From Chrysophaeum taylorii (taxonomy: Eukaryota; Sar; Pelagophyceae; Pelagomonadales; Pelagomonadaceae): a stretch of 64,000 bases of DNA. The stretch spans positions 62,001 to 126,000 of the forward strand of contig JAQMWT010000268.1 of NCBI GenBank assembly GCA_029834535.1, in the 5' to 3' direction. Made by a program: the position numbers and the translations under genes. Shown piece by piece: positions 1 through 12,121 of this stretch. The notes beneath the pieces are model-generated. The model ran no database searches, was not told the DNA's origin, and saw nothing but the letters and a program-made list of their open reading frames with translations. Each line of letters opens with the position of its first letter. Position 1 is the stretch's first letter.

Positions 1-901
1 CACGTCGTCTAAAATGACGATCCTTTCGCGCTGGCGCGCCCCGGTTTTCAGACGATTTCAAAAAGCTGCGATTTAAATACGTCTAGGGAGGTCCCCTCTT
101 CGACGTACAACGGCATGCCATAATGTGCGGTGTAGTAACACGGAAAGTCTCACGAGTGAAACTGGCCCTGTACGACGGGCTTGATTTTACTGTAATCTCC
201 CTGACAGACGACAAACAACCCGTGGAAGACGGAAGCGCGGAGTGCCGCGTGATGAGGCAAATGGTGTCAGAGGCTCAAGTATGGGGTCTTCGAAGCAGAC
301 GCCGCGGAGCAGGCCGTGGTCTACAACACGAAAGGTGCGAGCAAAAATTGGACAGTGGCGTGCGTTGTCGAAGACTGTGAGCGAATACGCGAAACCAGGC
401 TTGTAGTACGTGTGGCCTTATTCGCATAACGCGCGGTGACCGAATCCGAAACGGTCTTGGTAACGACGGCGTCGGGTAGCCAAAGGTCCTGGGGAACGAA
501 GTGGTCTGGCTCCAGCTGTGGGCGGGGAAGCGCGACCGAATGGCGCTCTCGAGATCGCTCCCATCCAGTGGGTGTCGAGCAAAAATAGCCAGCCATCCAT
601 GTTTGCTGCGAAGAGAGGAGAGGGCCAGCCCGCGAGGAGTTCTACCACCGGTCATACGCGGAGTGGTGTGACGTCCTGCTGGGCGGGCACGCTGGTCTGG
701 GATGCCTAAGAAAGCGAGATGGTTGAAGAAGGTTAGAGCGTACCCGCAGCACTACAACGAGCTCGCCTCGGACGCGACTCTTCGACGCCGGCGGGAGGGG
801 ACCGTGGAGCGGCTGCGCATACCACGCAGAAACGGATGCGTCTTGGTAGGTTGAGCTTGTTGCGCGCGCGAAATATTATGCGCTCAGATCGAGAAAGGGA
901 C
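1..901. other. No supported gene; 3' flank of the large modular gene
   Basis: No reading frame here shows a recognisable domain or credible coding texture. Around 656-705 there is a short stretch (TGTGACGTCCTGCTGGGC and following) that matches the middle of the family C repeat found at 29-31 kb, so at least this part is old repeat debris. The remainder is unassigned. Confidence 0.5.
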
Positions 902-2929
902 TTATAGTCTGTGCGCTGCAGAGTGCCCGAGCATCTCCTTCTCCGACTCGCCATCGACGGCGGGTGATTCGTCGACGATAGATAACGATACCGACGAGAA
1001 GATCAAACCAGGGACGATATCAGGAGCCTGCTGCGAGCTCGGAGACGAGTCTCTTTCGCACGACGAACCAAATACCGCGTCTGTCGCGTTAGTGTTCTCT
1101 CCGACATCAAGTGTGACGTCTTCTGGTTCGCTTCCGGAATCGCAAAGCTCGTCGCCTCTCAGAGAATAGTCGGAAAAGCCGCCAAGGGTTTGGAATGAAT
1201 CTCGGTCGACATCTCCTTCTCTGCTTGGATAGGGAATAGTGCCCCTTTCGTTTTGAGAAGTTTAAGGTCGAGAGGTTCAACCATCTCGTCTTCTCCGTCA
1301 ACACCCAAGACTTTCAGGCCGATAGGTTGTACCTGAACTTCCCGTTTGTTTGTTGTAGCTGCTTTTTTCCTTAAAGTTGCGTCCGTTACCGCGCTCGAGG
1401 CACGCGGCCAAGGCATACAGCAGGACAACGACGTTAGTAAGCGCACCGAGTTCCGTGGCGTAATCGCGCTCGTATGACTTGTACACGTATATCTCAACTT
1501 GGTAACGAGATGAAGACAGGAAGGGGTGATCGTCACTCCCGTAATCCATTAATACAACTGCCAACTCACCACCCCGTTGAGACACTTTGCGCGCGACGAG
1601 TTGTACCATGGGAGCAGCACCAAAAGCCATGGATTCGTGGTGCAAATGACCATGAGGACGGAAGCATACACAACACGTTGAGCATTCATCGCCTTGGTGT
1701 TAAGAAATTTTTGTTTGGCGCATAGCCGTGGTCATTGAAAGTAACGTGCTGCAGGCGCAGCGAGTGATTCATAGCGAACGAGAGCACAACTCGAGCAGAT
1801 GTGATTGAGAGACCGGTCCAGAAGAACGCCCAGCGTCAGTCGACGCTGCGGAAGCAGACGAAGAGACCATCGCACCCGGCATCAACCACGGCAAAAAATA
1901 GGAAAGTGACCGTGGAGACTTTTTCGCCGAACTGATAGCACATCTCCCTAGTGATAAGTCTTCGTTCGCGCAACGCTGCGACGATGACATACCATCCCAC
2001 GAGGGTGAGCAGCAAAATAAGCACCAAGCAGTCTTCCTGGTTTTCGACTGAGGCGTGGTACCCGGCTGACGCTGTGTCCGGGGCAATGTCAATACGCTGC
2101 ACGTACATCGTAGGCCCGAGCGTCGGCCCCGGACTTGGTTGCGGCGTGGATGTGGGCCTCGGCGAGCTCGTCGGCTCATGCGAAGGCATAGCTGTCGGGA
2201 GGCCCGTGGGACTTGTCGAGGTCGTCGGCCCACGCGAAGGTGAAATCGTGGGTATTACCGACGGTGCCAGAGTGATGGTCGGTGCTGCACGTGGGCACGC
2301 GGTCGGCGAGAGCGAACTGCCTACCTGGAACGTCCCCGTGTAAAACTCGTACATCCCCCCAGGTTCGATGCTGACGCTTGTCGAAGAAAGGAATCGTCGG
2401 GTGCGCGAGTCTCATGAACTGGCCAGCAGATTTCGCCGTCCAGACGTGAGCGTTGGGGTGATATACGTTACGATGCGATAGTCCTCGCTGAAGCCCAGCG
2501 TCGGTGCTTCGACCGTGTAGTTCAACGCCATTGTGGTTTCAGTACTCGCCTCTACAAGCAGTGTTACATTCGCCTCAATAAGATCAGAGATTTCAAGGCA
2601 TGGATTGTCTGCGTCTCCGGCAGCACACAAATATGCCGTGGTTTTGACCTCGAGGGCAGCCGTCGATTCAAATGTATACGAAAGCGCAAGCTCATCTCCG
2701 ACGATAATCTGGGTGCCGGCAGTATCGAAGTCGACCTCGGTACCATCGGGGCCGAACACGGTCGTCTGCGTGAGCTCGAGGTTGAACGACGTGGGTTGAC
2801 TTGCTGGTGCTAAAGTGCTGTTCGGAGGGTCGCACAACCCCGACCAGCCGCCAAACACGAAGTTTCGACCACTCGGCTGCACACACGGGAGTAATTAAAA
2901 ACACGCGTCGAACTTAATTAACTCACCTG

Positions 2930-5345
2930 GTCGTTGCAATCTTCGCACTCCACTTCGAGCATGATCGAGAATTTCGTCTGGGGACCAATGAACGCAATCA
3001 ACACAGAGCGGTCGGCTTGGTTGATTGGAAAGTACTGACTGAGGCGCTCCTCGTCGTCGAGGCACTGCTGACATTGGTCACACGTCACAACGCCCAGGCG
3101 CGAACTCGTGGGATTGTCGCATAGAAAGCCGGCCCTCGTGGAACAAAAAGCGACGGAGCTTCCCACGCCTCCCGCGCATGTTTCGGACTGCTCGGCGACG
3201 AGCAACGTCGAAGTGTCTGAGATAACGTGATAGTGAAATTCATCGTCGTCGACGCAAAAGCTTTCGCGCTGCACTGAAGGATCCGTTTGTTGGTCGATGT
3301 CATACACGGTGAAAGCGAACCTCTCAAGTTCCACGGCATCGCCCGTGACGCTGTCGAAAAACGAAAAATCAAGAAACGCTCGCGCGTTGTCTCGGACGTT
3401 TACCTTCATGAAATCGTGCCATCTTCCGTTGTAAGACGCGTTTGCCACCTGATACGATTCAGCACCCTCGGTCACGGACACTACGAGGTCGAGTGGATTC
3501 TCGTTGTGGGGAGAATCGACCACGATACTCTCGAATTGGATCACCTCTTTCAAAATCGTTTCTCGGGCCTTTTCCTCCAAGGTTGTTACGTGTAATCGTA
3601 GCGTCTTCGATGTCAAAATCGTTCTCAACCTCGGATTCGCAAATGTCCCAAACGCGTGGCTCACAAAGCGACGAACGCCCACCAAACAAAAACTTCCAAC
3701 CGCGAGGCTGCACACACAAATAAAAAGCGGTTCACATAAAACGACGCGTAAGTTACACAACTCACAAATCCATCGTTTGTTAAGCAGTCCTGGTCGCATA
3801 GCGCTTCGAACATGATAGAGAACTTCTCTTGAGGCCCAGTGAACGCGAGCGTGACCGCACGCGCAGATTGGTCGATGGGAAAGTACGAGTTTAAGCGCTC
3901 AAAACCATCTATACACTGCTGGCACTCATCACACGACACAGATTCCAACGTCGATGTTCCAGGATTGTCGCACAAGAAGCCATCCTCGGAAGAACTAAAC
4001 CTGACAGCAGAAGAACCAGCACCCCCAGCACACGATTCGGATAGTTCTTCAACGAGTACCGAGGAGTCTTCCGAGAGAATATACTGATAGAACTGATCGT
4101 GATCAATGCAGACACGCTCGCGCTGTCTCGTGGGGTCAACTTGCTGATCGATGTCGTACACCGTTATGACGAACTGCTCGAGATTAACAAATGCGCCGGT
4201 CACGCTGTCGTAGAACTCAAAATCAAGGAACGCTCGCGTGTTGTCGCGTACGTTGACTTTCATGAACTCATCCCATTTACCATTGTAAGTTGAGTTGGCC
4301 GCAAGATATTCAGTTCCACTCGTGACAGAAACAACTAAATCGACTGGATTCGCGCTGTTGGGCGATTCTGGTACCAGTTCTTCAAAAAGGATCACTTCTA
4401 AAGGGTCATCGAATTTCGGACCTTGTCCTCCAAGATTATTAAATAAGATTGGCGAACCTTCAATTTCGAGGTTGTTCTGTACGTCTTCATCGCAGACATC
4501 CCACACAACAACATCGCACAATGACGAACTTCCGCCAAGCAGAAAGTTCCGACCACGAGCCTGCACAGGCAAAAAAATATGAGTAAGCACACATTCGAGA
4601 AGTTAACAGGCTTACCCGACTGTCATGGCAGTACTCGCACACTACCTCGAGCATGAGTGAAATTTTCGATTGCGGGCCAACGAATGCGAGCGTGACGGCA
4701 CGCCCGGATTGGTCAATAGGAAAGTATGGACCGAGGCGCTTTTCATCTTGAAGGCTCTGCGGACATTCTTCGCATGTCACAACATCCTATTTTGACGTCA
4801 TAGGATTGTCGCACAAGAAGCCAGCCTCGGTGGAACTGAATCTTATCGAGCTACCTGGTTCGCTCGCACATGTCACGGACTGCTCTTCGACCAACAAGTT
4901 CGACGAGTTAGACATTATGTACTCGGAGAGCTCATCGCCGTCGATGCAGAATCGCTCGCGCTGCACTGAAGCGTTGACATTTTGGTCCACGTCATAGATG
5001 GTGATGAAGAAACTCTCAAGCTCGACTGCAGCGCCAGTAACACTGTCATAAAACGAGAAGTCGAGGAACGCTCGCGTGTTATCGTGAACATTGATTTGCA
5101 CGAAATCAGTCCTTTTGCCGTTGAACGAAGAGCTCGCTGCCCGATACGGCTCTGCAGCTGTATCAGACACTGAAACGACAAGATCGACCGGGTTGTCGCT
5201 GTCAGTCGAATTCGGCACGATGCCAGCAAACCGCATAACTGGGTCGACATCAGTTTGCGGACCCTGGTCTCCGAGGTTGTTTAACGTCATGATTGACGAT
5301 TCAAATTCCAAAATACTCACAACATCGGTATCGCATAAATCCCAC
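2930..5345 (-). repeat. Three tandem copies of a roughly 250-residue extracellular module (coding)
   Basis: Each module opens with a C-D-x-D-V type segment, then NNLG-x-x-GP, NPVDLVVSV, a stretch with VNVRDNTRAFLDF, a YDIDQ segment, FLCDNP, C-x-x-C-Q-x-C and YFPIDQ, and ends in a short Cys cluster. The copies lie at about 5345-4616, 4560-3766 and 3707-2927. They are separated by the 55-nt and 58-nt introns, with the 50-nt intron after the third. One intron per module boundary in the same position is a typical footprint of module duplication by exon shuffling. I do not recognise the module family. Confidence 0.85.
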
Positions 5346-6219
5346 GCTGCATTCGGCGCATTCCTCGGAGTCTGCAGAGATGATGTGCCGGCAGCGGCAA
5401 CTGGGCTTATCGTGGGAGCAGTAGGTAAATGTGAGCGCTCAAACGAAGGAGCAAGAGACGGTGCAGATGATGGCGCAGACGTGGGCTCGGAGGATCTGGC
5501 GAGAAGTGAATTTTGCAGTCGAGACCCGAAATCGGTGCTAGGGACTGACGTTGGGTTCGGTTCGCACGTGCATTCGTACCCTCCACTGTAGCCTTGCCCA
5601 TGGAGTTCGATGCCTTCGAAGTCGTTTCCGTCGTGTGACTTGGCGACAATAAAACCGTCGACGTAGCCTATGCTTTGATTCAAGAGTACAACTTTGGCAA
5701 ATGGCGCGAGGATCGAAGGTCCGAATTGTCGACCTCCTCCATCGGTGACCTGAACGTCTACTGTTCCGAGGAAGATTGCCAATGTTGTCCCGTTGTTGTC
5801 GGGTTGAGCGTCGCCATAGTCAAACAGGCTCCACGTGTCGCCTTCTTGCTAGGTGACGACGTACACATTTTCCGATGGCTCAATTGCAAGTGCAAGCGTG
5901 TCAATGTCCTCCCAGTTCAACCAACCAGGGAGATGCGTCGTATTTACACCGCTTTGAAAGCTTGCATTGATGAACGGAAGTCCATTGAGAACGTAGCTCG
6001 GCCCGTCATCCTGATAGTGCAAGGCAATTCTGATACTGTTATTCTTGTGCGTTCGCGACAGATTTCCACCGACAACAGTAGCCCGGTAGGCCGAGCCTGT
6101 AATTTCCGCATCATCTCGTTTGATAAGAGAGTACTTTAGGAATTCGACAATCAGCCTGCTGAACACGCTGTTATCCGTGCACGAAAAAGTGTCCAATGCG
6201 GTTGAGCACAGCGCACTCG

Positions 6220-8260
6220 AGGAATTAGAAGTCGGTGCCAAAGACGACTGCGACGTGGGCGAGGATTTCGGAGTCGCGCTCGGTCTAAGTGAGGGTGCAA
6301 ACGTTGGAACCAACGAGGGTCTCTTTGCTGGCAGCGCCGTGGGCAAGCTCACAGCCGAACCGGAGAGGCCGACGGCCGGAGTTGAAACCGGCGCTAAGGT
6401 TGGGGCCACAGTCGGCGCCGAGGTCGGCGCCGAGGTTGGCGTTGCAGTCGGCGCTGCGGTCGGCTCCGCGTTTGGTTGTGAACCCGGAACTGACGACGGA
6501 CCACTGGTTGGGTAGGGCCAGGGTCTTCTCGTTGGTATGGACGAAGGTGCGTTCACTGGCGAATCTGAAGGACTGCCAGTCGGAGCAGACATCGGTACTG
6601 AAGTTGGTGAGGCAGAAGGCGTCACACTCGGCCCTGAAAATGGTGCACTAGTGGGGCTGGACGAGGAGGTACTCGACGGTATCGCCGTGGGCATGCTTTT
6701 TGGCAACCTTGAGGGACCGCCAGTTGGAAACGGCGAGGGTGCCGGGATCGGCGAGGTAGTCGGCTTCGCGCTCGGTCTCGCAGACGGCGAACTAAATGGA
6801 ACTGAGCTTGGCGAGGCACTCGGCGCCACTCTCGGCACGGCTGATGGAAAACTAGTGGGGGCAGCGGACGGAGTAATAGTTGGCAGCGCCGTGGGCATGC
6901 CCACTGGCGAGTCAGAGGGACTGTCAGACGGACAAGACGACGGCAACGGCAATGGCGACACAGTCGGCGCCGCACTCGGTCCCGACGATGGAGCACTAGT
7001 CGGCACCGCACTCGGATATGACGTCGGCGCAGCGCTCGGCCCCGAAGAAGGCACACGAGTCGGGGCCAACGAAGGAGTGCTAACCGGCAGAGCCGTCGGA
7101 GCGCTCATTGGCGAACCCGAGGGAATAAGAGTCGGAGATGGTAATGGCGGCAAGCATGGCGTGGCCATCGGCGCCGAAAGCGGTTCTTGAGATGGCGCAC
7201 TACTAGAGGGCGCCGATGGAGTACTCGTTGGATGTGCCGTGGGCGCGCTGATTGGCGAACCCGAAGGAGCCACAGTCGGAACTGACACTGGCGCCGAGCT
7301 TGGAGAGGCCGTAGGTGCCGGAAGCGGTCCTTGAGATGGCGCACTCGTGGGGTTCGCCGATGGAGTACTCGTAGGCTGTGCCGTCGGCGCGCTGATTGGC
7401 AATCCCGAGGGACTGACAGTCGGAGCTGGCGATGGCGCCGAGCTTGGCGAGGCCGTCGGTGTACTCGCAGGCAGTACCGTGGGCGCGCTGATTGGCGAAC
7501 CCGAAGGAGCCACAGCCGGAGCTGGCACTGGCGCCGAGCTCGGAGAGGCTGTCGGCGCTTGAAGCGGTCCTTGAGATGGCGCACCCGTGGGGCTCGCCGA
7601 CGGTGAACTCGTAGGCAGTGGTGTTGGCGCGCTGATTGGCAATTCCGAGGGACACACGGTCGGAACTGTAGATGGTCCAAAACTCGGCAAGGGAGATGGT
7701 GACGTGGTCGGTCCCGCGGATGGAGCACTAGTTGGTGCAGACAAGGGACTACTCGTTGGAAGCGCCGAGGGCATACTCACTGGCGATCTCGAGGGAGTGC
7801 CAGTGGGACAAGACGATGGCGCTGGTGTTGATGAGGCGGCCGGTTCCGCGCTCGGTCGCGCTGATGGAGCACTTGTTGGCACCGATCTCGGGTATGAAGT
7901 GGGCACAACGCTCGGTCCTGAAGATGTCGGGCCGGGCGAAGGAGTGCTAATGGGCCGTGCCGAAGGTGAGCTACTTGGCGAACCCGACGAGGGACTGCGA
8001 GTTGGAGCTGGCGACGGCACTCCGATCGGATAGAATGTCGGTAAAACGGTCGGCCCTGCCGAAGGAAAGCTAGTGGGGCTGGCTGAAGGAATGCGCGTTG
8101 GCAGTGTCGTGGGCGAACTGATTGGTGCGCCCGAGGGATTGACCGACGGAGCTAGCGTTGGGACTGAAGTGGGCAAGGCAACCGGCGCTACACTGGGCTC
8201 GACCGAAGGCAGTGACGACGGGCCAACCGTGGGCGCGGACGTCGGCGTGTTCGTTGGCCG
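6220..8260 (-). repeat. PSAPT low-complexity repeat domain (coding)
   Basis: This tract encodes about 680 residues of degenerate 6-8-residue units of the type P-S-x-A-P-T-x-x-P inside the large modular gene. Proline-serine-threonine stalks of this kind are common in surface proteins of stramenopile algae and are expected to be extended and O-glycosylated. The opposite strand is open over the same length only because the repeat keeps stops out of other frames; those plus-strand frames (Gly-Val-Asp-rich) are shadows. Confidence 0.9.
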
Positions 8261-9199
8261 GCAGGTGAAGGTGGTTTCTGTCGGCGCGTCGACGTGGTAG
8301 GATGGTATGACATCAAGGCCTTCAATGTAGTTAGATTCAAAAGTCCGGATGCTGAAGTCGAAAAGGGAATCAAAAATGGAATTGTAGCCGAGTTCGGCAA
8401 ACGAGGAAACCAAGTTACCAGAGGAATCCATAAAATACACAGTAATGTTGCCTTTAGCCAAGTTTCCGAGTCGCCACGATATCTCGCTAGGATAGTCCCC
8501 TTCGGTGACATTGATCACGTACGAACCGGGAACGTCGCAGTGTATGCACACTGCCTGCGTCCCTTCGGAGCCGCTCGTCAGCGTCTTCTGCTCCACCTCG
8601 CAACTCGAACATTCTGCGTTGCGGATCGCGAAGCACTCCTCGTTCCAGCCGTCTCCGTAGTCGTCGTACATTTCAAAGTCGATCAGGGTCCCGGTGCACG
8701 TCGTCTTGTCCGAGAAGGTTGTCGCGCAACCATCGTCGGAAATGTCATACACATGGTATGAGTACGAGTAGAAATGGTCGTCGTCGTCGTAGTTGTAGTC
8801 GTCGTCATTCGAAACCGCGGATTGCCCTCCTACACGCGCCGTTAGTTCTACTCACAATCAGAAATTGACACTGCGGCTCGCCCAAGACGACGCGCAACAT
8901 GCTTGGCACGGCGGCCAATCCCAAGAGCCAAGTCATTTCCCACGTCTGGCTTCTGGCAGACAAATTGACGTGTATTGGAGTAAGTATTATATTCTCGAGC
9001 CGCAGTACAAGGACGGGGCAGTACTGGGTTTTGAGGTGCCCCGTGTACGCACCTTGAGGCGGCAGCCGAGCATTTGGAACAGTAAGGCTGATTTTTTTGA
9101 CTTTTAGCGGGTGGAAAACCCACCACAGAGCGGAAAGAAGAGACTGTGTCAGATAGTACCGTTTTACAAATGCGGACATCAAATTCAATGGCATTCACG

Positions 9200-10240
9200 A
9201 CATAGAGTGCGCCGAGTTAGTCGTCCTGTGCACCGCCCCACTGCGACACAGGATGCAAACCATTTTGCAAGCTGATACCACGCACTGGGTCTCCGTGCTG
9301 CCCCCCGCTCCGACCCATCACGCACACCTCGCTCCCAAATCGCGAGGCAAGGTGCTTTGCTGCACCGGTTCCCGTCAGCCCGGCCCCGATCTTCGCGCAC
9401 CAAACCCGCGTCCCCGACTCCGCGGGGGGGGGGGGCTGAGATGGATGATACCCTCGGCGGAGTCGCTGTCGCGGAGTTGCGGGTTTTAGGTGAAGAGAGG
9501 AGCGGGGTTAACCCTATACGGCGCATGCACCTTGCCGTCGAACGTACAAAGTGCGACGTCCTACTTGGGCAGGCGGCCTGGGTTGGACTGTACGACGAGG
9601 GCGGCGAAGGCGCACCGAACCCGGCCTCGGGGCCCCGCCCGCGGTTGGCCTCAGTGATGTTGGCGCAGCCGCTGTCGACCCACATCCGTTCGGCGATCCG
9701 TGGTGCGCAGGACGAACTCGTGGCACGTTGTCTCGCTGGCCTCGCCGAGGGCGCCGAAGAAAAAGACGACGCCATCGACGGTACCGAGGCTGCGCAAGCT
9801 TTTCTCGACGGAGGATTCTGGGCATCAGCGGCGTCTCGACGGCACGCGGTGCAGCGTACGCACGTGTAGCAGTTCGAGGGACTTGTCATAAATCCGAAAC
9901 CCGCAGGGTATCAGATCTCTGAGGGCCCAGAAAGCGCGATAGGATGCGCCGGGCGAGTCCTCTCGAAGGAAGGAAAAGAAGCATCTCCTCATCCGAGCGG
10001 CGACGGTCGGCGTCGTAGTCTCCAATGCAGTGAAACAGGCCGTGAAGGAGCGACGACCCGAGTTCGCGCCGTTGCAGCCAGCGCCGTCTTTCGATTCGTC
10101 CCAGAGCTTCGTCGGACGACGCGGCAATCGCGGTGCGGGCCAAGTTCGAGCCACACGAGACACCAAAACACTGCATATGCGACGCGCATGCTTAAGGTCG
10201 AGGACGGATTGGTTCGAGAACTCGATCAACACCTACGTTG
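9200..10240 (-). mobile_element. Old relative of the family C repeat
   Basis: The minus strand at about 9400-9890 encodes a segment containing SGCANITEA. It corresponds to SGCANFTEA in the most complete family C copy (31.8 kb), with matching flanking sequence such as GACGTCCTxCTxGGxxxGGCGGCCTGGG. Divergence is heavy and no intact frame remains. The part up to 10,240 has an open minus-strand frame of retroposon-like texture but no recognisable motif. A run of G (9425-9434) lies inside. Confidence 0.45.
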
Positions 10241-10720
10241 CCGACGGCGAAGACCCCGAGTCGTCCAGCCCGACGAGAAGACTTTACCGCGAGAATTGTC
10301 GTCGAGCAGAGTAGATTTCCAGCTTCAGGTCTTCTGCCAATAACGCCCATCAAATCGCCAACTTGCTAATAATAATAATTGCCGTCGTAGTCCTGCAAGC
10401 CGAGGACACAAAATCGTCTCGCAATGTAAGCGTAGAGAATGGTAATGCATTATGCTCGCCCGATCCATCGAGCAGCCGCGGTACCCCGTATCGATCCGCG
10501 ACAACAAGATCATTTATTCGCTTTTGGTGATGCATGTTTGGGACCACCACCTCGCTGATCAGCGAGGCCGAATCTGCAAGAATCGCAGGAAACTTCATCC
10601 CTCTTGTCTTTAAATGTCGACTTCATCCCTCTTCCTCTTAAAAAGCTGCTGCCGCAGCTCTCGTCGTGTCACCTGAACCTCAACCCTCCCGTAGTAGCGT
10701 AGCGTAGCGTAGCGGCGGCG
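10241..10720. other. Intergenic, upstream of the phosphatase gene
   Basis: No gene is visible. Just before the ATG at 10,721 there is a short GTAGC pentamer run (about 10,688-10,711). A promoter is expected in this gap but no TATA box or other element can be named. Confidence 0.5.
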
Positions 10721-11611
10721 ATGAGGTTTGTGTTTGTGATTCGACTAGCGCTGCGGATCGCGCGGCAGATAATGGTCGCTGGGCTGGCTTTGGAGTCGCT
10801 CAAGGCGCTCCGGCAGAAGCGGCTGGAGATCGAGCCCGTCGAGAGGGCGGCGGGGAGCAAGCTAAAGACGGTGTTTTTGATCCGACACGGCGAGAGCGAG
10901 TGGAACGTCGCGCAGCGACAGTTCGACGTGGTGGGAATGTTCGGGCAGTTCGACCACGGGCTGACGAACCGCGGCGCGCGGCAGGCCGAAGCGCTGCGGC
11001 GACGAGTACGCGGCGCGAACAAGACGGATGCGGCGCGTCTCGAGTTCGAAGGCGCGACGCGCGTATACTGTAGCCCGCTCACGCGCGCCGTCCAGACGGC
11101 GCTCATCGCCCTCGCGGGGCACAGGGCCCTGCGAGACCGCGGGTTGACCCTGGCCGACGATCTCCGGGAGCTCGTGTATCCCGTGGGCGGATTCGACTCG
11201 ATCAAACGCAATCCTCTGGACGCGTCGCTTCGACGCGCGCGCGACACGCTCGGACCGCGCCTCGCGGGCCAGATCGAGCGCGGCCGGAGGTATGTGGACG
11301 ACGAGGTTGCCGCCGCCTGGTACGCCGAGACCCGACGAGGGGCGGCCTCGAGGCTCGCGCGCTTCGTTTTTACCACGCTGTGCGGTCCCGAAGGCGACGA
11401 CGACCCGGTCATCGTCGTCGGCCATTCGCTGTTCTTCATGGCCTTGGTGAACAACTTCGCCTCCGAGCACCTCCGGGTCCAGGACCCCGTCGCGCGCCGC
11501 CTCGCGACTTCAAAATTGGACAACGCGGCCGTCGCCAGACTTACCCTCAACTGCTCCGAGCCCCGCTACCCCGTCGTCGCCGTCGAAATGTGTTTTACCG
11601 CCGTCGCTTGA
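10721..11611 (+). CDS. Histidine phosphatase superfamily (phosphoglycerate-mutase-like) protein
   Basis: This is a single-exon gene of 296 residues. The catalytic RHG signature FLIRHGESEWN lies at about residues 50-60, with the nucleophilic His. It is followed by LTNRGARQAEAL, the substrate-pocket stretch VYCSPLTRAVQTALIAL and the second catalytic His in VVGHSLFFMALVNN near residue 235. These are the four landmarks of the family, which includes cofactor-dependent phosphoglycerate mutases, fructose-2,6-bisphosphatases and broad-specificity phosphatases. The substrate cannot be told from sequence. The first 40 residues are hydrophobic/basic (MRFVFVIRLALRIARQ) and may be a targeting sequence or membrane anchor. 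The 3' end overlaps the convergent gene at 11,595-12,041 by 17 bp. The frame is intact. Confidence 0.85.
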   Translation: MRFVFVIRLALRIARQIMVAGLALESLKALRQKRLEIEPVERAAGSKLKTVFLIRHGESEWNVAQRQFDVVGMFGQFDHGLTNRGARQAEALRRRVRGANKTDAARLEFEGATRVYCSPLTRAVQTALIALAGHRALRDRGLTLADDLRELVYPVGGFDSIKRNPLDASLRRARDTLGPRLAGQIERGRRYVDDEVAAAWYAETRRGAASRLARFVFTTLCGPEGDDDPVIVVGHSLFFMALVNNFASEHLRVQDPVARRLATSKLDNAAVARLTLNCSEPRYPVVAVEMCFTAVA

Positions 11612-12041
11612 GTCGTAATTCGTTGGCCGGGATCACCGCAGGCGCCGTGTCTCTGGGGGGAGCGAGGTGGTACCTGAGGTCCTCGACGACTTCGGGGGGT
11701 AGGACGGCCTCTCGCGACTCCAAAGGCAGTCGCGCTTCGAGCTTAGCGTGCTCCCCTAACTCTACCTCCACAGCCACAAACCCCTCCTCGATTCGAACCT
11801 TGCTGCTCTTCGCGAGCCCGCGCCCGAGGTCCGTCCCAAACTCCTTGGGCTCGTCGTACTCGACGCCCATGGCCACCGCCGCCTCCATCAGCGCCGCCTC
11901 GTCGAGGCTCGCCGTCGCGTACCGTTCGGGGGCCACGCAGCTCACGCGCAGCCGCCCCTCGCCCGCGCGCACCAACAAGATGCTATCCTCGCTCACGTGC
12001 CGCACCGGGCCGCACAGTTCGGCTTGAAGAGCCTCGATCAT
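11595..12041 (-). CDS. Hypothetical protein, 148 residues
   Basis: This intact single-exon gene runs ATG at 12,041 to TAA at 11,595, in the same GC-rich codon style as the neighbouring phosphatase, whose stop it overlaps tail-to-tail. The protein begins MIEALQAELCGPV, alternates short hydrophobic and polar stretches suggestive of a small beta sandwich, and ends in a basic patch (ELRLKRRR). There are no signal peptide, membrane segments or repeats. I noticed a faint overall likeness to the small head domain of the XRCC4/PAXX superfamily but no diagnostic residue, so no function is assigned. The convergent overlap with the phosphatase suggests very compact gene ends here. Confidence 0.6.
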   Translation of the reverse strand: MIEALQAELCGPVRHVSEDSILLVRAGEGRLRVSCVAPERYATASLDEAALMEAAVAMGVEYDEPKEFGTDLGRGLAKSSKVRIEEGFVAVEVELGEHAKLEARLPLESREAVLPPEVVEDLRYHLAPPRDTAPAVIPANELRLKRRR

Positions 12042-12073
12042 CGTGACGAAAACTAACCAACCGCCTCTCCTGT

Positions 12074-12084
12074 GATAACTAACT

Positions 12085-12121
<37 letters not shown>

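Larger units (their letters stand above)
902..8936 (-). pseudogene. Large modular secreted/membrane protein with PSAPT repeats, decaying
   Basis: This is a multi-exon minus-strand gene. It starts at an ATG at 8936 with a signal peptide (MTWLLGLAAVPSMLRVVLG, then EPQC). The next exon begins near 8826-8830 with an acidic D/Y run, then a Cys-rich domain with the motif DDYGDGWN. About 680 residues of P-S-A-P-T repeats follow (about 8260-6220), then a globular domain, a short second PSAPT stretch, and three copies of a roughly 250-residue module (5345-2930). After these come a further domain, a Pro-rich linker, several hydrophobic segments (about 2000-1400) and an acidic tail. Clean introns lie at 4561-4615, 3708-3765 and 2877-2926 (55, 58 and 50 nt), and another probably starts at 1573. 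The architecture suggests a cell-surface or cell-wall receptor-like protein; its function is unknown. Lesions: in-frame TAG at 5849-5851 and 4787-4789, TGA at 2412-2414 and 1836-1838, an extra T at 3552-3555 inside module 3, and a probable one-base shift near 1195. Sequence on both sides of each lesion stays protein-like and the modules still align, so decay is recent or some lesions are assembly errors. The junction of exons 1 and 2 is uncertain (a 43-nt intron 8827-8869 would fit). Confidence 0.7.

Noticed and set aside
4787-5851. Reassigned TAG codon as an explanation for the in-frame TAGs of the large gene
   Set aside because: The same gene also has in-frame TGAs and frame shifts, the split helicase has TAA, and introns end in TAG as normal. 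No consistent codon reassignment fits.
6120-8300. Long plus-strand frames rich in Gly, Val and Asp opposite the PSAPT tract
   Set aside because: They are reverse complements of the repeat; the minus strand has the signal peptide, flanking domains and introns.
8865-8936. Sugar-transporter likeness of the hydrophobic segment WLLGLAAVPSML
   Set aside because: Only one such helix exists, it starts at a Met and ends at a cleavage-like site; it is the signal peptide of the modular gene.
11595-12041. XRCC4/PAXX-superfamily assignment
   Set aside because: Only a vague pattern of strands; no conserved residue could be named.
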